In this document: piece by piece, positions 5,937 through 6,301 of the stretch | How positions within the stretch are numbered: position 1 is the stretch's first letter | Layout of the letters: each line of letters begins with the position of its first letter | Source of the DNA: an uncultured Lachnospiraceae bacterium | GTDB taxonomy: Bacteria > Bacillota_A > Clostridia > Lachnospirales > Lachnospiraceae | Assembly: GCA_900553635.1 (NCBI GenBank) | Contig: USDU01000155.1 | Location: forward strand, 1-6,301 | Length of the DNA: 6,301 nucleotides | Direction: 5' to 3' | Position numbers and translations under genes: made by a program | Notes under the pieces: generated by a model | Database searches by the model: none | The model's input: only the letters and a program-made list of their open reading frames with translations | Told to the model about the DNA's origin: nothing

Positions 5937-6301
5937 ATGGAGCTTCGTTCTGAAAATGAGCGCTGGAGCATTCCGGCGCCGGATATGGAGGCTTCTCCGC
6001 TGACTGCGGAGGGTATGCGGGAACTGGAAGCAGATTTTTCAAAGGTCAAGATTGTAAAATACATTCGGGATGTGGAATTTGCCAATATCGACGGCGTATC
6101 TCTGAAACTGCAGCTTTTGCTTCCTTCTACGGTCGGGGACGGTGAAAAGCGTCCGTTGGTGCTCTTTATCCGCGGTTCAGCCTGGCAGAAGCAGAGCGTG
6201 GTTCCGGGCATTCCGCAGCTGGTGGAAATGGCGCGGCGCGGTTTTATCGTGGCAAGCGTGGAATACCGGCCTGCTCCGGGATTTCATTTCCCAACTCAGT
6301 C
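5937..6301 (+). CDS. Alpha/beta-hydrolase, acetyl-esterase-like (5' part)
   Basis: The first 121 residues are visible before the window ends. ATG 5937 follows GAGGAGGA (5923-5930) by 6 bases. There is no signal peptide, so the enzyme is probably cytoplasmic. After a 40-residue leader come strands of the alpha/beta-hydrolase fold: YIRDVEFANIDG, then LKLQLLLP, then PLVLFIRGSAW, where GSAW is the oxyanion-hole turn that is HGGGW in many esterases, and finally ARRGFIVASVEYRPAP followed by FPTQ. This order is typical of esterases that remove acetyl or feruloyl groups from carbohydrates (BD-FAE-like). The nucleophile Ser and the Asp/His lie beyond the window, so activity cannot be checked. It may act on an acylated sugar brought in by the same locus, which is inference. 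Confidence 0.85.
   Translation, partial: MELRSENERWSIPAPDMEASPLTAEGMRELEADFSKVKIVKYIRDVEFANIDGVSLKLQLLLPSTVGDGEKRPLVLFIRGSAWQKQSVVPGIPQLVEMARRGFIVASVEYRPAPGFHFPTQ

Overview
The window looks like part of an anaerobic Firmicutes chromosome, most likely a gut Clostridia/Lachnospiraceae-type bacterium. This is inferred from strong AAGGAGG-type ribosome binding sites before most genes, tight operon packing, roughly even base composition and the gene families present; no rRNA or other phylogenetic marker is available to prove it. There is no sign of mobile elements, CRISPR arrays or tRNAs.

Layout. (1) Bases 2-331 are the 3' end of an unrecognised plus-strand gene. (2) It converges, with only 3 bases between the stop codons, on a minus-strand short-chain dehydrogenase/reductase (335-1096). 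(3) A 278-base divergent intergenic region (1097-1374) holds a good sigma-A-type promoter for the SDR, a weaker extended -10 promoter for the rightward operon, and two palindromic, operator-like elements between them. (4) A rightward operon (1375-5401) encodes a zinc-dependent medium-chain polyol/sugar dehydrogenase, a divergent class II (zinc) ketose-phosphate aldolase, and the IIB, IIC and IID subunits of a mannose-family phosphotransferase system (PTS). (5) A hairpin with a T tract (5443-5480) follows IID. (6) Beyond it lie a small unrecognised soluble protein (5524-5934) and the 5' part of an alpha/beta-hydrolase of the acetyl-esterase type (5937-6301, cut by the window end); these two are probably co-transcribed.

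How the genes may work together (inference). The PTS would import and phosphorylate a sugar, polyol or derivative. The MDR dehydrogenase would interconvert hydroxyl and keto groups on the phosphorylated product, as GatD does for galactitol-1-phosphate or SorE for L-sorbose-1-phosphate. The aldolase would then split the keto-sugar phosphate into trioses. The divergent SDR could supply a second redox step, as SorD does in the sorbose pathway. The substrate cannot be named from the sequence. Two features make a standard hexitol or tagatose pathway uncertain: no sugar-phosphate kinase is visible, and the aldolase has a Tyr where the family usually has the substrate-phosphate-binding Thr/Ser. No IIA subunit is present in the window, so the PTS is incomplete here.
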